Of a stretch of 64,000 nt of DNA, positions 51,716-62,610 are shown in pieces. The position numbers were made by a program, and so were the translations under genes. The DNA comes from Homarus americanus (lineage: Eukaryota > Arthropoda > Malacostraca > Decapoda > Nephropidae): the NCBI RefSeq assembly GCF_018991925.1, contig NW_024751680.1, forward strand, positions 358,501 through 422,500, given 5' to 3'. The notes beneath the pieces were generated by a model. The model searched no databases, was not told where the DNA came from, and saw nothing but the letters and a program-made list of their open reading frames with translations. How positions within the stretch are numbered: position 1 is the stretch's first letter; each line of letters opens with the position of its first letter.

Positions 51716-51785
51716 ATGGGTTTGACGGCCATGTCTTCGGTATATCATGTACAGTATAGTTAATATTGATAAATTAACAGGAATA

Positions 51786-52475
51786 TATATAACACCTGTA
51801 ACTCATATAACACCTGTAACTCATATAACACCTGTAACTCATATAACACCTGTAACTCATATAACACCTGTAACTCATATAACACCCGTAACTCATATAA
51901 CACCCGTAACTCATATAACACCCGTAACTCATATAACACCCGTAACTCATATAACACCCGTAACTCATATAACACCCGTAATCTGCAGGCACAACACCTG
52001 TGTAACTTCCATATAACACCTGTAACTCATATATAATACCTGTAAATCTCATATAACACCTGTAACTCATATATAACACCTGTAACTCATATAACACCTG
52101 TAACTCATATAACACCCGTAACTCATATAACACCTGTAACTCATATAACACTCCGTAAATGAACACCCCAGAACTTGGTATACCCGTAACTCATATAACA
52201 CTCCAACTCAGGCAACACCCGTAACTCATCTAACACCTGTAACTCATAACAATTCATAACCTCATATACCCAACTCATATAACACCCGTAACTCATATAA
52301 CACCCATAACTCATATAACACCCGTAACTCATATAACACCCGTAACTCATATAACACCCGTAACTCATATAACAGCCGTAACTCATATAACACTCGTAAC
52401 TCATCTAACACCCGTAACTCATATAACACCCGTAACTCATATAACACCTGTAACTCATATAACACCCGTAACTCA
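51786..52475. repeat. 18-bp ATAACACCCGTAACTCAT array
   Basis: About 36 units. Variants ACACCTG and ACACCCG occur in runs. Indels cluster at 51980-52265. Plus frames read (THITPV)n and minus frames (VLYELR)n or (CYMSYG)n; none is a gene. Confidence 0.96.
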
Positions 52476-52574
52476 TCTTGGTCCTTGTGTGTCATATTGT
52501 GTAACAGCAAAGGGGCAGAATTTTTTTTTGGGGGGGATGACTGTACATATTACTGCCTATGTGTACGTATGAGG

Positions 52575-52576
<2 letters not shown>

Positions 52577-52627
<51 letters not shown>
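52577..52627. repeat. (AC)n microsatellite
   Basis: Pure AC run. Confidence 0.97.
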
Positions 52628-52628
<1 letters not shown>

Positions 52629-52659
52629 TTAAAGGGCACCTACCATAGAGAAGGCCCTG

Positions 52660-52800
52660 AGGAGGAGGAGGAGGAGGAGGAGGAGAAGAAGATGAGAGGA
52701 AGAGAGAGAGAGAGAGAGGGTGACGTGTAGTAGATAGGAGAGCGTCGTCATCATCACCATCATCACCATCATCATCATCATCATCATCATCATCATACAC
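52660..52800. repeat. (GAG)n, (GA)n and (CAT)n microsatellites
   Basis: GAGGAGGAGG (52661-52686), GA run (52700-52719) and CATCATCACC repeats (52746-52798). Confidence 0.93.
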
Positions 52801-52899
52801 GTTATATAATGAGACAAACTTTGTTATAATGACAAAAGTTGCATAACAGATATATAGTGGCTCCCTAAGTAAGCTTAAAGTACTCTTAATGTGAGGAAC

Positions 52900-53180
52900 T
52901 GTACTGTGGGCGTGGGCGGGGGTATTGTGGGTGGTGTGGTGTATTGTGGACGGGGTGGTGTAGTGTGGGCAGGGTGGTGTGATGTTGATGTGAGTAAAAT
53001 TGTGTGATGTGGGCGTGACCGGATTGGTGTGGGCGGGTTGGTGTAGGCGTGGACATGGGTAAAGTTATGTGGCGTGGGCGATGTGTTATGGGTACCAGTG
53101 AGGATTATGTTATGGGGCGTGGGTGAGTAAGACATTGGCGTGGGCGTAGGGGCTAGAACGGATGCGTGGGGGGGGTGGTG
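52900..53180. repeat. GTGGGCGTGGGCGGGGTGGT irregular repeats
   Basis: G/T-rich motifs GGGTGGTGTGATGTGGGCGTG recur without a strict period. Confidence 0.6.
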
Positions 53181-53321
53181 TCCAGAATACTTCAATGAGG
53201 TCGCGGCGTGGAGGGAAGGCGGGGAGGGAAGGCGTGGGAGGAGGGCGTGGGACATAGGGTAGAAGGCAAGGAATAAGTGATGGACATGAAGAAGGAAGAG
53301 GAGGATGGAGAAGGTAGGAGG

Positions 53322-53432
<111 letters not shown>

Positions 53433-53529
53433 CCAAGTAAAAGTAAAAACAAACAAAAAACTTTAACAAAGAAACGAAAAAATATTTGTGTAAAGAGAAA
53501 CAAAATTACATTCCAGTGAGTTGCACCAA

Positions 53530-53636
<107 letters not shown>

Positions 53637-53824
53637 CTGTGGATGTAGTACTGTACGTATGTCTGGAGTAGTATGTATGTATGGATGTGTGTGTGTGTGT
53701 GTGTACGTAGGTGTGATTTAATTCAGAAAACAGGCTGTGTCCCCACCCTTCCTATCCTGCCCTCACAACCCTTATATTGCCATCGAATCTAATATCTCCA
53801 TCACAAACTAACGTACCTGTGCTT

Positions 53825-54030
53825 ACTCATATCTACTCACTCATTCATCGCGATTACTCACACTCATTCATCACGGTTACTCACACTCATTCATCGCGGT
53901 TACTCACACTGATTCATTCTATTTCTATCACCTACTTAGTCACCCACTCACTGAAGCTGTTACTCATTCATCCTCTCACTCACTCACTCACTCACTCACC
54001 CACTCACTCACTCACTCACTCACTCATAAA
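53825..54030. repeat. ATTCATCRCGRTTACTCACACTC and (TCAC)n repeats
   Basis: Four copies of a roughly 28-bp unit around TTCATCGCGGTTACTCACAC, then TCACTCACTCACTCACTCAC (53975-54025). Confidence 0.9.
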
Positions 54031-54160
54031 ACAAACACAATAAAAACAGTACTAAGAGACAGGTAATTACAAAACAAACAAACAAACACCAAGCTACTGA
54101 CGAAACAAAACAACCAAGACCAAACAAGTGTGAATCAACTGATGTTTACCGAGTATAGAC

Positions 54161-54287
<127 letters not shown>

Positions 54288-54319
54288 ATCTTTATAGCCT
54301 AGAAAATTACAATATGTAA

Positions 54320-54531
54320 ATACATAATTTAATAATGACGATGATAAAATAATAATAAATAAAAATATAATAAATGATAATACAAAATAATAATTCTAAT
54401 AATGACGATGATAAAATAACAACAATAAAAAATAAAAAATAAAATAAAATGATAACAATAAAATAATATTAATAATAATAATAATAATGATAATAACAAC
54501 AATAAAATAATAATAATAATAACAACAATAA

Positions 54532-54598
<67 letters not shown>

Positions 54599-54605
54599 TA
54601 ATAAT
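54320..54605. repeat. (AAT)n microsatellite region
   Basis: AATAATAAT with AACAAC and GATGAT interruptions, purest at 54536-54594. Confidence 0.96.
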
Positions 54606-54840
54606 ACTCAACATATCTATAAGCCATTAACATTATTGCTTGATAATAATCTCACTATGTTAATATTTTCCCATTATTACATCACACGTTCATTATATCA
54701 TGTTATTTACCTCAATTAAGCATTTAAATTAACACTATCATGTATTCAGCCGTACAGGTAATACACATCATGGCTTATTTGATATAGGTTAATTAGGCTG
54801 TATGATTATGCCACCTGTGACTTGTAATGAAATACTCAAT
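54606..54840. other. AT-rich spacer
   Basis: No feature recognised. Confidence 0.35.
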
Positions 54841-54874
54841 GGTTTTATTTATTTATTTATTTTATTTGTTTATT

Positions 54875-54905
<31 letters not shown>

Positions 54906-54907
54906 TT
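54841..54907. repeat. (TTTA)n microsatellite
   Basis: TTATTTATTTATTTATTTAT with TTTGTTTATTT interruption. Confidence 0.97.
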
Positions 54908-54939
54908 GTGGTGTTATTATGGCAGAGGAAAACTTTAAT

Positions 54940-55540
54940 TGTTGGGAAGGAGGAGGGAGAAGAAAAGGAAGAGGGAGAATAAGAGGAGGAGGATGAATGG
55001 TGGAGAAGGAGTAGGAGGAGGAGGTGGAGGAAAAAGATAGAGGAAGAGAAGGAAGAAGAAGAAAAATAGAGGGAGGAAGAGGAAGAGACGAGGAAAAAAT
55101 GAAAGGAACAAGAGAAAAGATAGGATAGGAGGAAGGAAAATGGGGAAGAAGAAAGGGATAAAAGAGTAGATAGGATATAAGGATATAAAGGAGGTGGAAG
55201 AAGATGGGAGATAAATGGGAATAAGGGAGAGGAGAGGAGACATATAAGAAATGGAAAGGGGGAAGATAAGACAAGGGAGAAAAGAATAAAGGAAAATGAG
55301 AGAGGAATAGGTAGGAGAGGTAGAGAAAGTAGAAGGGGGATATAGGGTAGGTGAGAACGAGAGGGAATAGGAAGTGAAAGAATAAAGAGAGGAATTGGAG
55401 GAAAAGTAAGAGTAGTGGGGAGGAGGAGGGTGAGTAGGGAAGGAGGGTGTGGAGGGAGGGAGGGAGGGTATCATGGAGGGAAGGTGTGGAGGGAGGGAGG
55501 GAGGGAGGGAGGGTATCATGGAGGGAAGGTGTCGTGAAGA
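54940..55540. repeat. GGAGGA/GGAAGA purine tract and GGGAGGGAGG array
   Basis: Strong purine strand bias for about 500 bp, then three copies of a unit with GAGGGAGGGAGGGTATCATG (55450-55530). Long Phe/Leu/Pro/Ser minus frames (up to 295 codons) are compositional. Confidence 0.88.
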
Positions 55541-55879
55541 TGCATAATGTCCACCTTGACTGCGGCACCAAAACAAACGCTGCCGCCGCTCTCTTGTCAC
55601 ACCACGTGTAAAACACATCACCGGGACCTGGTGCGAGGGAGGGAGACAGGGAGAGGGAGGAGACAGGGAGTTTAGAAAGAGAGAGACAGGGAGTTTAGGG
55701 AGTGGAGAGAGAGAGAGGGGGAGCGTCATGGCCCAGGGGTGTGTTGGTCTACCAGTTTTATATTGTTTGTTGTGGTTCGCGGGGTCATGGCTGTACCAGG
55801 GAATGGATAACCTGTCAGTCATGGGGGAAGGGTGGTGATGGTGGTAGTGGTGATGGTGATGTGGTGGTAGGGGTGGTAA
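55541..55879. other. Spacer
   Basis: Unique at 55540-55625, then GAGGGAGACAGGGAG repeats and GGTGATGGTGATGTGGTGG. No gene. Confidence 0.4.
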
Positions 55880-55884
55880 TGGTG

Positions 55885-56500
55885 GTAACTAGTGCTTGTT
55901 TACACTTATCTGCTGGCTTCAAATTCATCAACAAGTTCTTTCCTAATTACAATTTTTAAAGTTCAGTCATAGAATGTGTTTAATGCTGCCTTTGTTGGGT
56001 GTGAGTTTTAGCTAAGGCATCAACTCTATCATGTTTACTTATGCCTATGTGAGAGGGGATCCACAGCAGCAGCTTGATCCTGATACCCCCGTCAACAAGA
56101 CACATATACTTGTGCCTGGCTTCAGTAACAAGTGGGATGACAGTCTTAGTTTAGGGTATCAAGAGCAAGTAGTGAGGATAAGGAGTTCAGTGATGATGAG
56201 ACGGTCAGTATCTTCAACAAGTTTCAGGGCTGTGAGTATGGCAGTTAGTTCAGCTTGTAGAGTAGAGGCCCAGTTATTGATGTAAGTTCCTGTCTCTAGT
56301 ATATTACCTCTGGGCTGAGTTACACTGACAGTACTTCCAGCCCTCCCACAGACAGTGTTAAGAGAGCCGTCAGTGTAGATGGTCTGTGTGATGTTTATAT
56401 TTAGTCTACAGGTTAGGTCATGAATAGTGGTAATAGTAGGGGTAGTGGGTGTGGTTGGGATAGTGGTGGTGGGTAAGGCTACCACAATCACGTAGCCATG
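55885..56500 (-). mobile_element. RNase H-bearing LINE remnant (copy 3, inverted)
   Basis: On the minus strand a frame from 56491 reads HDLTCRLNINITQTIYTDGS, then NTVCGRAGSTVSVTQPRGN, then TLQAELTAILTALKLVED, with the first two RNase H acidic residues (Asp of YTDGS, Glu of AEL) intact. A one-base change in ITDS shifts the frame (ITELL, stop at 56159). The rest follows shifted: KLLLWIPSHIGISKHDRVDA (about 56085-56025) and NEF/RKELVDEF-like codons near 55940. It is about 600 bp, truncated at both ends, and clearly the same family as copies 1 and 2. Confidence 0.88.
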
Positions 56501-56567
56501 AATAGCAATGAGAAGGTCTTGTTTTAGCTTCGGATACTACTGGTGGTGTGTTTTGCTTAGTGCTGGT

Positions 56568-56571
<4 letters not shown>

Positions 56572-56639
<68 letters not shown>

Positions 56640-56712
56640 TGCAATGAGGAATAACAGGTAGTGGGAGCCTATTTTGATGAAGAACAGGTAGTGGGAGCCT
56701 ATAGTGATAAAG
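56572..56712. repeat. (GA)n and a 30-bp direct duplication
   Basis: GA run (56572-56636), then GAACAGGTAGTGGGAGCCTA twice (about 56648 and 56682). Confidence 0.95.
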
Positions 56713-56870
56713 AACAGATCCACTGACGTCACGTGTGGGCTACACCTGGCCGACAGGTACACCACTGTGCTCGTGCCAGGGAATAGAAACATCGTCACTG
56801 CAGGCGTTAACAGACAAGCGAACGTTAGTCTGGCGTAGTGCTTCCCTGAGTTACATAACACGAGTACCTG
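56713..56870. other. Short unique spacer
   Basis: CACGTG-containing unique sequence; no gene seen. Confidence 0.3.
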
Positions 56871-57105
56871 ACCTGACCAAACCTTGTCTACTCAAACCTA
56901 ACCTAACGTGACCTAACTTAACGTAACCTAACCTGACCTAACTTATCTAACCTGACGTGACCTAATTTAACCTAACCTGACCTGATCTGACTTATTTAAC
57001 CTCACGTGACCTAATTTAACCTAACCTGACGTGACCTAACTTATCTAACCTCACGAGACCTAATCTAACCTAACCTGACCTGACCTAACCAAACCTAACA
57101 TTAAA
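56871..57105. repeat. Degenerate CCTAA/CCTGA repeats
   Basis: CCTGACCTAACC, ACGTGACCTAA and CTAACCTAAC variants; telomere-like motif drifted to CCTGACCTAA. Confidence 0.82.
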
Positions 57106-57960
57106 GACTTTACTACATTTCAAAGGTTATGTACATACAGTCGTCAACACTTTAAATGAAGTAAATTATTACACCCAGGTTGGCTCGCCTCCATTCTAGT
57201 CGTATATATTATCGGTGTCTAATTAAAAAGAAGTTTGTTTACGCCCTTGATACTTACAACCGCCGCTACAACAGCTCCCACAACAATAACAACTGCCCTA
57301 ATTATTGTAAACGTCTTGGTAAAGGACGTTCAGGTGACGGGCAAGTCGAAGGGAATGATTGAAACTCGCCTTTTGACGCATTCAGTATTTATTGATGTGG
57401 TCAAAACCTGCAGAGAACAAGGCGTTCATTAGTATTACATGGTGATCTATCTGATACCTAATTAGTTAATCTCAGACGATTTCATCTTAATTACAATTGA
57501 TTATTAAGCATAGTGACATGAGACAAAGTTCATAACTCTATTAATCTTAGTTACACATCATTCCGCATTGTCTTATTTCTCCACATAAGGCAGAAACGAG
57601 TAGGCATAATTAGTCCACAATACTTCAGTACTGAGGGGTATGTCATCACTTTGGCTGTACTTACAAGTGCGAGTCAATGAACCAGTATGGTGTTCCAAGG
57701 GACACTAGTACTGTGTAAATTGTTCCAGCACAAAACTCGGCCAGGATTGGGAGTCGGTGTTCACCACAGAGGGCTGGTGGCTGGTCCTCACAGCATCACT
57801 CAAGAGGGCGACCTGCATCATGGAGACCAAGATGCCACGCCAGCCTCTAAACCATACACTCAGCAGAATCAGGGCATCTTGTTTGTGCAGGTCAGGGGGG
57901 GGGGTGCACGTGGCCGCAGGCTGATAGATTTAATGTTTGTTCGGGTAAGGCAACGCCAGC
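57106..57960. other. Unique spacer
   Basis: Non-repetitive sequence. At 57687-57890 composition is protein-like in more than one plus frame, and TTGTTTGTGCAG|GTC occurs near 57891, but I recognise no product. No supported gene. Confidence 0.3.
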
Positions 57961-57964
57961 ACTG

Positions 57965-58410
57965 TAGTTGAAGCAGCGGCGATAACAATTATCATAACAA
58001 TAACAACTACCACAATTACCGCAACACTGTCCTAAAATATCAACTGCTACCACAACAACAACAACTACCACAATTACTACAACATTAACAATTACAATCA
58101 CAACAGCTACCACAACATTAATAACAACTACCACAATTACCACAATAACATCACCCTAAATCACAACAGCTACCACAACAACAACAAAATCAATAACTAC
58201 CACAACAACAAAAACAATCACAACAACAACAATCATAACAACAACAACAACAACAATCACAACAACAACAACAATCACAACTACCACAACAATAACCACA
58301 ACAACAACTACAATCACAACAACAAAAAATCAATAACTACCACAACAACAAAAACAATCACAACAACAACAATCACAACAACTACTACCACATCAACAAC
58401 ACACTGTCGA
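57965..58410. repeat. (CAA)n/ACTACCACAACAAC repeats
   Basis: Irregular AACAACAACAATCACAACAA and AACTACCACAAT units with larger duplicated blocks (compare 58186 with 58327). Confidence 0.93.
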
Positions 58411-58417
58411 GCTGTTT

Positions 58418-58495
58418 CAGAACATAAGAATGGAGGTAACTGCCGTGGTCCCATTGGTCCATACAAGGCGGCCCCTTTCACACACTCCTCTTATA
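58418..58495 (-). mobile_element. Solo 3' end of a CR1-like LINE (inverted)
   Basis: Plus-strand AGAACATAAGAATGGAGG..AACTGC..CCATTGGTCCATACAAGGC is the reverse complement, with mismatches, of the terminal part of the CR1-like element at 20915-20972 (CCAGTATGGGCCAATAGGCC..GCAGTTTCTCCCATTCTTAT). Only about 75 bp remain, i.e. a severely 5'-truncated or eroded insertion of the same or a sister family. Confidence 0.75.
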
Positions 58496-58780
58496 CATGC
58501 AGTACAGGGTAGGGGGAGAGGTGGGCAGGGGTGGGGGGGAAGGGATAAAGGGTGGGCCAGGGTGGTAGTAGGGGTAGCGTGGGCGGGGCGTGGGGGGGGA
58601 CCAAGGCAGAGCAGGTGGGTTGCATAACCAAGGTAGGTAGGGGTGGGTTGTGATGGGACCGTAGGGCAGGGTGGGTTGGGTGGAGGACCAAGGTAGGGCA
58701 GGGTGGGTTGTGATGGACCAAGGTAGGGCAGGGTGGGTTGGTGGGGGGGGTGATGGTGGGCGAGGGTGGGCTAGAGTGTG
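58496..58780. repeat. GGACCAAGGTAGGGCAGGGT repeats
   Basis: About five imperfect units of roughly 35 bp around GGACCAAGGTAGGGCAGGGT and GGGTTGTGATGG. Confidence 0.88.
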
Positions 58781-59187
58781 TTGCCATCGGTGGGTCTGTG
58801 TGTTTTTGAGGGCAGCAGAATCAGAGGCTGGCGTATACGGCGGCTGATGATCGGGATGTCATTTGGTGGAATTGTTTTTGCGTGGTCGACTTCCATGAAT
58901 ATATTATATAATGCTGCTGTTTTTGGGGAGGTTTATTTGTCCATCCGTGCACCCACTAGCCATGAGAGGCGTATTTATTTGTTGTGGGTGTGTGAGAGTG
59001 CGTATGGTGGTATGAGTGTGTGGTGGTGGTGTGTGTGTGTGTATGGTGTTGTGTGGTGGTGGGGAGCAGCGTGGGGTGTGGTGGAGTGTGAGTGAGGGGT
59101 GATGGTGCTGAGTGAGGGTGGGTGTGTTGGGGGTGTGTGGGGGAGGGTTGGAGATGAATTAGTGAAGGGGTGTGGTGTGGGAGGTTA

Positions 59188-59196
<9 letters not shown>
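58781..59196. other. Spacer, GT-rich to the right
   Basis: Unique to about 58990, then GTGTGGTGGTGTGTG-rich. A 105-codon plus frame (58778-59095) has a hydrophobic middle but no known domain. Confidence 0.3.

Positions 59197-59229
<33 letters not shown>
59197..59229. repeat. (GT)n microsatellite
   Basis: Pure GT run. Confidence 0.95.
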
Positions 59230-59231
<2 letters not shown>

Positions 59232-59830
59232 ACAAGTATTTTGTGTTCATGTACGCAGTATTTACTCGTCTGTGTGGACCTTGTAAGGGAATTTATGTTT
59301 GTTTTTATAATTGATGGACAAATTAACTTTCATGAAGAGTGTTTTATGTGTTTGTTTGTTTAGATGTTGTGATGATGTAATTGGTGGTTAGAGAAGGATT
59401 TTTAACTAGTTTGTGCTTGAGGAGAGATTTCTGTCGCTACCCGGTAAAGCGAAGGCCAAAGAATGTTTCCTCGTGTGAACATCTCTTGGTCACAACAGAG
59501 CCAAAGAATATACAGGGTGGCTTCTGAATCTGCCCAGTGTTCTTCCAGTCGTCTCCCCATCAACTGTGGTAACTTACGAGTGATTAAACAGAGCGTGGCG
59601 TTGTGTGTGTGTTATGTGTGTTAAGGCATTGAAGGTGTAATATTTGAGTATATGTTTATAGGACTAGTCGGTGGTTGGGGGAGGGAAGGGGAGGGGAGAG
59701 ATAGGTAGAAGGGGGTAGGAAGGGGAGAGTAGGGAAGGGTAGGGAGGGGAGGTTTGACTTACTTGAACGATAAGTATTGCGTTGTGGTCGTAAGGGGTGT
59801 TTAGAGGTTAAGTAGTGTGTGTGTCTGTGT

Positions 59831-59870
<40 letters not shown>

Positions 59871-59884
59871 ACTTGTATATTATC
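59230..59884. other. Spacer with GGGGAGGG and (GA)n
   Basis: Unique to 59665, then AGGGAAGGGGAGGGG repeats (59680-59750) and a GA run (59835-59864). No gene. Confidence 0.4.
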
Positions 59885-59990
59885 CACTAACACCCTTCAT
59901 CTCTTCTTCCTCTCCCAACAGGTGAGTCTCGACGCAGTGCTACAGACCTGCCCCTTCTCCCCTCCCTTCACACCCACGTCCAGGTGACAG
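59885..59990 (+). other. Candidate 69-nt cassette exon or recursive splice site (site 2)
   Basis: CACTAAC (59885-59891) matches the branch-point consensus. A pyrimidine tract (59892-59916) leads to CCCAACAG|GTGAGT, junction 59921/59922, so acceptor and donor are fused as in recursive splice sites. A second donor, GACAG|GTAAAC, lies at 59990/59991. The 69 nt between are a multiple of three and, entered in phase 1, read ESRRSATDLPLLPSLHTHVQ followed by VT with no stop. The other two frames contain stops. This is the best exon-like object in the window, but flanking exons are not seen. Confidence 0.4.
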
Positions 59991-60160
59991 GTAAACATAC
60001 GTGTCCAGCTGGCCTGACGCGCAGTATGTCCTAACACCATCGTCACCATGTCTCTCTCTCTCTCTCCCTTGTCATTGTGGCTCTCATCTACACGCTTATT
60101 GATTTACTGTGTTATATAAGGGGTCAGTGTTGTGGGGTCAATGGTGGCGTGTTGACTGAT

Positions 60161-60195
<35 letters not shown>

Positions 60196-60540
60196 TAGAA
60201 ATCATTTATATTGTGTCTTATCTCATCAAAAATCATTGTCATGTCTAAACTTGAACACCTGAACTGTCCCTTAATTAAACACACACATACGCCAGGTCAG
60301 GTGTGTTAGGACCAAAACCACACCTGAACTTTTGTACATGTGTAAGTTGAGAGGTGTTAGCCTGACGCTGACTTGGCCTACCAGACACACCAGGTATTAA
60401 TCCTCCTATACATCATGTTATTTATTTTTTGTGGTATCTAAAATTCGTGTCATGTGAACCTTACCGAATAATTGGTAGGGGAGAATTGTTCCCGACATTA
60501 GGCAAAAATGTCCACTGGGAGTAATGTATGTATGATAGTC
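59991..60540. other. Spacer with short (CT)n and (GA)n
   Basis: CT run (60049-60065) and GA run (60163-60193); otherwise unique. No gene. Confidence 0.4.
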
Positions 60541-60547
60541 ACACACA

Positions 60548-60610
60548 TATATACATACATACATACATACATACATACATACATACATACATACATACAT
60601 ACATACATAC
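60548..60610. repeat. (ATAC)n microsatellite
   Basis: About 15 TACA units. Confidence 0.98.
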
Positions 60611-60821
60611 AAACAAAGATATGAGTATATTTATGAGGGTTAGCGTGCTGGTGGTGGTGACAGGTGTGTCGTCTTAATTGGAGGTAGCTGAGTCTACCTT
60701 GACAGGTATGTAATAAAGGGAGGGTGTGGTGTTTATGGTGACAGGTATACATGGGGGTGATGATGTAAATGTGTGTGAGTGTGTGTGGTAGTCAGGACAC
60801 ACGCATGTAAGCAAACTGGGG

Positions 60822-60823
<2 letters not shown>

Positions 60824-60878
<55 letters not shown>
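60824..60878. repeat. (CA)n microsatellite
   Basis: Pure CA run. Confidence 0.98.
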
Positions 60879-61014
60879 CCTCCCTTTCTCTCCTGCACCA
60901 AAAATAATGGAATATACTAATTGCTGGGCCAATTCAGCAAATTATTGACAAAACACCCAGGTCACGGGTGCTGGAGTACGGTGGTGCAGCTTTTAACACT
61001 GGTATGCTTGGCAG

Positions 61015-61050
<36 letters not shown>

Positions 61051-61071
61051 ATACATGCACACACATAAACA

Positions 61072-61135
<64 letters not shown>
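61015..61135. repeat. Compound (CA)n microsatellite
   Basis: CA run with ATACACATACATGC and ATAAACACACACATAC interruptions. Confidence 0.97.
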
Positions 61136-61137
<2 letters not shown>

Positions 61138-61249
61138 ATTTAACAATAGCTTTATTTTACTTTTCTTCCTTTCTTTATTTCTTCTCCGTTCTTAATTCTT
61201 TATTTTCCTCTTTATTTTGTTTCCTTCATTCTCTGTATACTCGTGAGAT

Positions 61250-61400
61250 GGAAGAGAGAGGGGAGGAAGGGAGGAGAGAGTGGAGGAAGGGAGGAGAGAG
61301 GGGAGGAAGGGAGAGAGAGGGGAGGAAGGGAGAGAGAGGGGAGGAGATGGGGTTGTGGTCGGCAGCCGCCCTCACACACCAAGGGGAGAGGGAGAGAGAC
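61250..61400. repeat. GAGAGGGGAGGAAGGGAG array
   Basis: Five units of GAGAGGGGAGGAAGGGAG (18-20 bp). Confidence 0.93.
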
Positions 61401-61655
61401 AATGATAACTGGGGGGAACAGGGGTAACTTGCGATAACTGAGAGGAAACAGATGATAGGTGTGTTATCACTCAGGACTCTCTCTACCACTGCATTACACC
61501 AAAGACGCTTAGAAAGTCACACTTTACTCCATACACGAGGGACTTGAGAACTAACCATAGCGATTCTTTGTTTATTGACGACGTTACTCAGAATGGACAG
61601 CTACACTTTCAAAACAATAAACCTCAATCTTCCTAGCTTGTTAAGGGGTGGTGGT
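61401..61655. other. Spacer
   Basis: Unique sequence with no gene recognised; possibly eroded LINE sequence upstream of the remnant that follows. Confidence 0.3.
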
Positions 61656-61659
61656 AGTG

Positions 61660-61922
61660 ATGATGTTTCTCGTATTAATGTACAGAGCAAGAAAGATGAA
61701 ATACTTTGGTTATATAATTAGGGAAGAGGAGATAATAACAGAAATATTAACGGTTAAGTTGAGGGTAGGAGGGCCAGGGGAAGGCAAAGACTGGGATGGA
61801 TGAATTAAATTAAAAACTGGTTCCTTAGAGATACAAAATCTTAGAGGAATGGTAAAAACAGCCCAAGAACGGTTAGAGTGGAGGGCTGTGGTCGCCAACC
61901 CTCAGTTATAATGACGGTACTC
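61660..61922 (+). mobile_element. LINE remnant, extreme C-terminus of reverse transcriptase ORF
   Basis: ARKMKYFGYIIREEEIITEI (from about 61687) followed, after a frameshift near 61765, by GRRARGRQRLGWMN and, past a stop, IKNW resembles the conserved end of LINE ORF2 proteins of the RTE/CR1-like type (aromatic-Gly-His block, then basic GRRxRGRPRxRW, then D-N-I-K-W). The tail GRQPSVIMT ends near 61922. Too short and damaged to assign a clade. Confidence 0.55.
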
Positions 61923-62079
61923 TGATTGATTGTGATAGTGGTTGTATTGTTGGTATTGATGGTTATTGTATTATTGATGGTGGTGGATGCATTAACCGTA
62001 TGATATTGTTGTTGTGGTGGTGGTAAGGCGGTAGGTAGTAGCGATAGTACAGGAAGGAAGGAAGGGGAACTAACCAGAA

Positions 62080-62420
62080 GACTGTAGCAGGAGTGTGGTG
62101 GTGTGGCTACAGCAGCTGCAGGAGTGTGGTAATGTGTGGTGGTGTGCCACAGCAGCTGCAGGAGTGTGGTAGTGTGTGGTGGTGCGGTCATAGCACCACA
62201 GCAGCAACAACAACAACAGCAGCAGCAGCAGCAGCAGCAGCAGTGTGGTAGTGTGTGGTGGTGTGGCCACAGCAACAGCAGGAGTGTGGTAGTGTGTCGT
62301 GGTGTGGCTACAGCGACAGCAGCAGTGTGGTAGTGTGTGGTGGTGCGGTCATAGCACCAGAGCAGCAGCAGCAGCAGCAGCAGTGTGGTAGTGTGTGGTG
62401 GTGTGGGCACAGCACCGGAG
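62080..62420. repeat. GAGTGTGGTAGTGTGTGGTG array with (CAG)n
   Basis: Seven units built on GAGTGTGGTAGTGTGTGGTG plus GTGTGGCCACAGCA or GTGCGGTCATAGCACCA. CAG runs have expanded inside two units (62217-62243 and 62361-62381). Gln, Ala or Leu frames result. Confidence 0.94.
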
Positions 62421-62563
62421 CAACAGCAGGGCCGTGACGTGTGATGGTGTCAGGTTACACTCCTTGCCTCACCTACCCGAGTTAAGACGCACACACTCGC
62501 TTCCAACACCCACACTACACCCAGGCAACACCCCGCTCCTCTGGCGAGTATCTCTAAGGGCTC

Positions 62564-62610
<47 letters not shown>
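62564..62610. repeat. (GT)n microsatellite
   Basis: Pure GT run. Confidence 0.97.

Noticed and set aside
54903..55822. 237- and 295-codon hydrophobic minus frames resembling membrane proteins
   Set aside because: They come from a purine-rich tract (GGAGGA, GGAAGA) read on the pyrimidine strand, giving Phe/Leu/Ser/Pro by composition alone.
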